In this document: positions 6,419 to 9,377 of the stretch, piece after piece
How positions within the stretch are numbered: the stretch's first letter is position 1
Layout: every line of letters begins with the position of its first letter
Assembly: GCA_025464735.1 (NCBI GenBank)
Contig: JAODMX010000119.1
Coordinates: 1-9,377 of the forward strand
Direction of reading: 5' to 3'
DNA from: Frondihabitans sp.
GTDB taxonomy: Bacteria > Actinomycetota > Actinomycetes > Actinomycetales > Microbacteriaceae
DNA: 9,377 bases
Program-made: the position numbers and the translations under genes
Notes under the pieces: generated by a model
Told to the model about the DNA's origin: nothing
Database searches by the model: none
What the model saw: the letters and a program-made list of their open reading frames with translations, nothing else

Positions 6419-7720
6419 ATGACGCTCAGCACCGAGGTACCCACGAAGATCGACTTCACCGAGCGGGCGGAAGAGGTGCCGCTCGAGGAGCTGCCGACGC
6501 CCGTGCTGACGCTCGATCGCAACGCGCTGCGGAACAACATCGACACAATGGCGGCCTGGTGCCGCGCGTCCGGCGTCGATCTCGCCCCGCATGGCAAGAC
6601 GACCATGGCACCGGCGATCTGGCGGCAGCAACTCGACGCCGGAGCCTGGGGGATCACGGTGGCCACCGCGTACCAGGCAGAGGTGGCGCGCGAGGCCGGG
6701 GTGCGCAACATCATCTTCGCGGGCACGACCTTTTCGCCCGACGCATTGGCGCGGCTCGCTGAACCCGGCAGTGACGTCTTGATGTGGCTCGACTCCGTCG
6801 CGGGCGTGCGACTGGTCGACGAAGCTCTGGGCCGGAGGAGCGGCACCGGCGCCGCGAGCGGAAGCACGGGCACGAGTGCCGCGAGACAGCTCCCCGTCCT
6901 CGTCGAGTTGGGCTCGCCCGGTGCCCGCACCGGCGCCCGCACCATCGAAGCCGCGCTCAGGGTGGCGCGTGCCGTCGCCGAGGCGGACCACCTCGTCCTC
7001 GCGGGCGTCGCGGGGTATGAGGGCGCGCTCAGCCACGAGACCAATCCGGGAGCGCTCCAGATCGTCGACGACTACCTCGCCACCATGATCGAACTCCACG
7101 ACGTGATCGACGGCGAGCTGTTCGCCGACTGGCTCGCGCGCGGCGGCGATGTCGTACTGACCGCCGGTGGGAGCATCTACTTCGACCGGGTCGTCGAGGC
7201 GCTCGGCTTCCGGCACGATCCCGAGGGAGCCCGGGGCGTGCGGACCCGGGTCGTGCTGCGCTCTGGATCCTACGTGGCACACGATCACGGCCACTACCGA
7301 CGCCTCACCCCGTTCGGGCGCACCGACGCGTCTGAGCGGTTCCTGCCTGCGCTCGACCTCTGGGCCAGCGTGATCTCGCGCCCGGAGCCCACGCTCGCCC
7401 TGTTGAACGTAGGGCGCCGCGACACCTCCGACGACGAGGGTCTGCCGCTCCTGATCGAGGCGTATCGCACTGCCTCCGGCGTCGGACACCGGATCCCGGG
7501 GGCGGTCGAGAGTGCGCGAGTCACCGCACTCAACGATCAGCACGCCTTCGTCGCCCTTCCCGCCGAATCGACGCTCGCGGTCGGTGACGTCGTGCGGCTC
7601 GGCATCTCGCATCCCTGCACGACGTTCGATAAATGGTCCGAGATCGCCACGATCGACGACGGCCGCGACGAAGGCCACGGTCTGCCGAGGGTGACCGGTC
7701 GCATCGTCACACGGTTCTGA
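6419..7720 (+). CDS. Fold-III PLP enzyme, D-threonine aldolase / D-serine dehydratase group (amino-acid deaminase)
   Basis: The enzyme acts on D-beta-hydroxy amino acids, by dehydration to a 2-keto acid plus ammonia or by aldol cleavage. The 433-residue protein has an alanine-racemase-like PLP barrel. It opens with ELPTPVLTLDRNALRNNI and carries Lys60, the Schiff-base lysine, in PHGKTTMAP. The barrel continues through WGITVATAYQAEVA and VLVELGSPGARTGAR. Its C-terminal beta domain ends with His398 and Cys400 in ISHPCTTFDKW, matching the zinc-binding His-x-Cys of eukaryotic D-serine dehydratase and D-threonine aldolases. A Gly/Ser/Thr-rich stretch (about residues 138-156) looks like a flexible surface loop. 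Bacterial D-glucosaminate dehydratase is, as I recall, related to this family, which makes D-glucosaminate a substrate candidate beside D-serine and D-threonine. Divergence from RidA and proximity to a D-aminoacylase favour deamination over aldol cleavage, but sequence alone does not settle this. Confidence 0.9.
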   Translation: MTLSTEVPTKIDFTERAEEVPLEELPTPVLTLDRNALRNNIDTMAAWCRASGVDLAPHGKTTMAPAIWRQQLDAGAWGITVATAYQAEVAREAGVRNIIFAGTTFSPDALARLAEPGSDVLMWLDSVAGVRLVDEALGRRSGTGAASGSTGTSAARQLPVLVELGSPGARTGARTIEAALRVARAVAEADHLVLAGVAGYEGALSHETNPGALQIVDDYLATMIELHDVIDGELFADWLARGGDVVLTAGGSIYFDRVVEALGFRHDPEGARGVRTRVVLRSGSYVAHDHGHYRRLTPFGRTDASERFLPALDLWASVISRPEPTLALLNVGRRDTSDDEGLPLLIEAYRTASGVGHRIPGAVESARVTALNDQHAFVALPAESTLAVGDVVRLGISHPCTTFDKWSEIATIDDGRDEGHGLPRVTGRIVTRF

Positions 7721-7745
7721 GCATTTCGCCCACTTCGGGGTGACT

Positions 7746-7761
7746 TCGCGCATTTCCGCGA
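7746..7761 (+). terminator. Weak hairpin after the PLP-enzyme gene
   Basis: TCGCG and CGCGA form a 5-bp stem around a 6-nt loop (CATTTC), 26 nt after the stop at 7718-7720. No T-run follows. It may help end the upstream transcript, but the stem is short and such stems arise easily in GC-rich DNA. The rest of 7721-7810 shows no gene or strong structure. Confidence 0.25.
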
Positions 7762-7818
7762 CGTTCAGTCGAACCAGCGAAGCCGGGGAGCGCAGGATCC
7801 GAGGCAGATGTTTCCGAT

Positions 7819-7866
7819 CTGTAAACAAACCTTTCAGTTAAGAAGGTTGTCTATTACAGTTGCCCC
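7819..7866 (+). promoter_or_regulatory. AT-rich leaderless promoter with nested dyads before the ROK gene
   Basis: Bases about 7808-7861 are strikingly AT-rich for this window. TACAGT at 7855-7860 fits the TANNNT -10 pattern and lies exactly 12 to 7 bases before ATG 7867. With no purine-rich ribosome site, this points to a leaderless mRNA. Two inverted repeats are nested here: AACCTT (7828-7833) with AAGGTT (7843-7848), 9 nt apart, and outside them CTGTAA (7819-7824) with TTACAG (7854-7859). The outer right arm overlaps the -10, so a protein bound here would block transcription. Autoregulation by the ROK protein is the obvious reading, though it is inferred. No good -35 hexamer was seen. Confidence 0.55.
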
Positions 7867-9105
7867 ATGCCACGGATGAGTCGCCCCGGAACGCCCGCGC
7901 TTCTGCGCGTGCTGAACGACCGCACGGCTCTCGGCCTGCTACTCGAACACGGGCCGATGACGCGCAACGAGCTGGCTCGGCTCTCCGGTCTCTCGAAGCC
8001 GACCGCGGCCGAGATGATCCGACGGCTCGAAGAAGCAGAACTGATCGAGGAGTCAGGCGAGTCGTCCTCGTCGCGCGGCCCCGCCGCCCTGCTCTACCGG
8101 GTGCTGACCGATCGAGCCATCGGTGTCGCCCTCGACGTCCAACCCCTCGGCATCAGCGCGACCGTCGTCGATGCGACCGGCACCGTCTATCCCGTCGTCT
8201 ACGAGGCCACCGACGACGCCCCGGCAGAGCCCGACGCGGCCGCCGACCTCCAGCGCCTCATCGACGCCGCCTGTGCTGCCGCCGCCCGCGACCCCGAGAC
8301 GGTGACCGTCGTGTGTGTCGGGATCCAGGGCTCGGTCGAGCCTCGCACCGACGACCTCGTCTTCACCGATGAGCTCCCGGGTTGGCCACGGCACGGGGTG
8401 ACCGACAGTCTGGCCAAGGCGCTCGGTGCGACCGTTCTCATCGAGAACGATGCCAACCTGGTCGCGATTGCCGAGCGGCGCGAAGGTGCGGGTCAGGATG
8501 CCGCGAGCTTCGCGCTTCTGTGGATGGGCAACGGGCTGGGGCTCGCCCTTGACTTCGGGGGCGTTGTCCACCGCGGGGCCGCAGGAGGCGCGGGCGAGAT
8601 CGGCTACATCGGCGCACCCGTCGAGGCCCACGAGTACGACCCGGACGCGCGGCTCATCGATGACCTCGTGACCTCCCGCACAATCCAGATCCTTGCCACC
8701 GAACACGGGGTGACCGGCTCATCGCTGGATGAGATCCTCGAGGACCTGCCTGGGCATCCTGCACGCTCCGCGTTCCTCGATGCCCTCGCACCGCGGGTCG
8801 GACTGGTCGTGTTGCCCGCGCTTGCCGTGGTCGACCCCGAACAGGTCATCTTGCACGGGCCCATCGGAATCGCGGGCGGCGACGACCTCGCCCTCCGGGT
8901 CGAGGCGTGGTTGCACGAGCGCAGTCGGTGGGGAACGGCCGTTCGAGGCCCCGCGATCACAGTGACACCTGTGCTCAACGGCGCTCGCCACGTGCTCATC
9001 GACGCTGTCCGGGCCGCCCTCGTGGAGGCCGTCGCGCACCTGCCCGACGTCGAACCGACGGCGCTCGCCGACGTCTCGCCGGAGGCCCAACCGCCACCCG
9101 GCTGA
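7867..9105 (+). CDS. ROK-family transcriptional regulator (winged HTH plus degenerate kinase domain)
   Basis: This is a DNA-binding repressor or activator of the NagC/XylR type, in which a sugar-kinase-like domain senses a carbohydrate ligand. The 412-residue protein starts with a winged helix-turn-helix (about residues 12-65; MTRNELARLSGLSKPTAAEM carries the recognition helix) and then a ROK domain. The domain keeps the sugar-side Glu193-Asn194-Asp195 (ENDAN) and a GNGLGLALDFGG...GGAGEIGYIG region. The first phosphate loop, DxGGT in kinases, reads DVQPL (90-94), so ATP binding and phosphorylation are unlikely. The zinc-binding CxCGxxGCxE motif that normally follows GEIGH is missing: GEIGYIGAPVEAHEYD has no cysteine. 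Both losses fit a regulator rather than an enzyme. ATG 7867 is supported by the leaderless promoter; ATG 7876 is an alternative. From context it probably controls these amino-sugar genes or the exported protein gene that follows. Confidence 0.93.
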   Translation: MPRMSRPGTPALLRVLNDRTALGLLLEHGPMTRNELARLSGLSKPTAAEMIRRLEEAELIEESGESSSSRGPAALLYRVLTDRAIGVALDVQPLGISATVVDATGTVYPVVYEATDDAPAEPDAAADLQRLIDAACAAAARDPETVTVVCVGIQGSVEPRTDDLVFTDELPGWPRHGVTDSLAKALGATVLIENDANLVAIAERREGAGQDAASFALLWMGNGLGLALDFGGVVHRGAAGGAGEIGYIGAPVEAHEYDPDARLIDDLVTSRTIQILATEHGVTGSSLDEILEDLPGHPARSAFLDALAPRVGLVVLPALAVVDPEQVILHGPIGIAGGDDLALRVEAWLHERSRWGTAVRGPAITVTPVLNGARHVLIDAVRAALVEAVAHLPDVEPTALADVSPEAQPPPG

Positions 9106-9158
9106 CACGCGCACCGAGCACCGCGCACCGCGGCCACGACGCAGCACCGCCACCAGGT

Positions 9159-9187
9159 CGAACGACGCCCTCCGGAAGGGCCGTTCG
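9159..9187 (+). terminator. Hairpin terminator downstream of the ROK gene
   Basis: CGAACG (9159-9164) and GCCCT (9167-9171) pair with AGGGC (9177-9181) and CGTTCG (9182-9187). The result is an 11-bp stem with a 2-nt bulge (AC) and a 5-nt loop (CCGGA). It begins 53 nt after the ROK stop and separates that gene from the one at 9301. A proper T-run is lacking, as is common in actinobacteria; only TTT at 9201-9203 follows. Confidence 0.6.
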
Positions 9188-9203
9188 GTGCGCCCACAAG
9201 TTT

Positions 9204-9267
9204 CCACCAGCACCACTGATCCACCAGCACCACCGATCCACCCCGCACTGATCCACCCCACACCGAC
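9204..9267 (+). repeat. Degenerate C-rich tandem repeat, about four copies
   Basis: Four units follow head to tail: 9204-9220 CCACCAGCACCACTGAT, 9221-9237 CCACCAGCACCACCGAT, 9238-9252 CCACCCCGCACTGAT, 9253-9267 CCACCCCACACCGAC. The first two differ at one base; the last two are 2 nt shorter and more diverged. The top strand is very rich in C and poor in G, the composition of a Rho-loading (rut) site, and it lies downstream of the ROK hairpin. It could instead be a binding-site array for the promoter of the gene at 9301. Within 9106-9300 the only other structure I see is the hairpin at 9159-9187. Confidence 0.7.
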
Positions 9268-9300
9268 CGGCACCAACCCCAACGGAAGTGAGGCACCACC

Positions 9301-9377
9301 ATGATCCGAAATACTCCCGCCAGACGACGGCTCCTTGCCGCCACCGGCCTCGCCCTCGCAGGCGCACTCGCTCTGAG
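9301..9377 (+). CDS. N-terminus of an exported protein (signal peptide), 3'-partial
   Basis: Only 25 codons are in the window. ATG 9301 follows GTGAGG (9288-9293) by 7 nt, a good ribosome site. The sequence has a positively charged start with an Arg-Arg-Arg run (residues 8-10) and then a hydrophobic Leu/Ala/Gly core, LLAATGLALAGALAL. This is a Sec-type or possibly Tat-type signal peptide (RRRLL resembles a twin-arginine motif). A lipoprotein cysteine, if present, lies beyond the window. Its place after a ROK regulator makes a sugar-binding lipoprotein of a second ABC importer a reasonable guess, but a secreted hydrolase is equally possible. The mature protein cannot be identified. Confidence 0.7.
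   Translation, partial: MIRNTPARRRLLAATGLALAGALAL

Noticed and set aside
6326..7828. Extension of the RidA frame by about 500 codons upstream
   Set aside because: Only the last ~138 residues resemble a protein family. The rest is antisense to the PLP enzyme and lacks stop codons by chance, so it is not a RidA fusion.
8604..9344. Minus-strand open frame with Trp/Gly/Val repeats over the ROK gene end and the intergenic repeat
   Set aside because: The repetitive peptide is just the reverse complement of the C-rich tandem repeat and the ROK gene; no start context or family similarity.
1..9377. CRISPR array, tRNA/rRNA genes, insertion sequences, prophage or defence genes
   Set aside because: No regularly spaced repeats, RNA gene signatures, transposase or integrase motifs, or terminal inverted repeats were seen on either strand.

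Overview
The window looks like chromosomal DNA from a high-GC actinobacterium. Codon third positions are almost all G or C, spurious antisense ORFs are long, GTG starts are frequent, and two genes appear to start on leaderless transcripts. My impression is a Microbacteriaceae-like organism, but no marker gene here proves that. I see no insertion sequence, phage gene, tRNA, rRNA or CRISPR array. Gene density and base composition are even, so this reads as a native catabolic locus.

Layout. (1) Positions 2-4954, plus strand: a tightly packed amino-sugar operon. It holds the 3' part of a MalG-type sugar ABC permease, an intracellular GH20 beta-N-acetylhexosaminidase, glucosamine-6-phosphate deaminase (nagB) and an N-acyl-D-amino-acid deacylase (D-aminoacylase family). 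(2) 5015-5848: a Cof-type HAD phosphatase, probably with its own leaderless promoter. (3) 5843-5914: a large, nearly perfect palindrome that contains the stop codons of both converging genes and is the likely bidirectional terminator. (4) 5909-6325, minus strand: a RidA-family enamine/imine deaminase. It is transcribed divergently from 6419-7720, a fold-III PLP enzyme of the D-threonine aldolase / D-serine dehydratase group. (5) 7867-9105: a ROK-family transcriptional regulator with an AT-rich, dyad-bearing leaderless promoter. (6) 9106-9300: a hairpin terminator followed by a C-rich degenerate tandem repeat. (7) 9301 to the window end: the signal peptide of an exported protein.

How the genes fit together. 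Imported GlcNAc oligosaccharides would be cut by the GH20 enzyme, and NagB would feed glucosamine-6-phosphate into glycolysis. NagA, the usual GlcNAc-6-phosphate deacetylase, is not in the window. The other three enzymes form a chemically coherent second branch: an N-acyl-D-amino acid is deacylated, the free D-beta-hydroxy amino acid is dehydrated by the PLP enzyme to an enamine, and RidA hydrolyses the enamine to a 2-keto acid and ammonia. N-acetyl-D-glucosaminate, the aldonic-acid form of GlcNAc left by oxidative chitin cleavage, is itself an N-acetyl-D-amino acid with a 3-hydroxyl group. The locus may therefore handle both normal and C1-oxidised amino sugars. That substrate assignment is an inference; the enzyme families are visible in the sequence.
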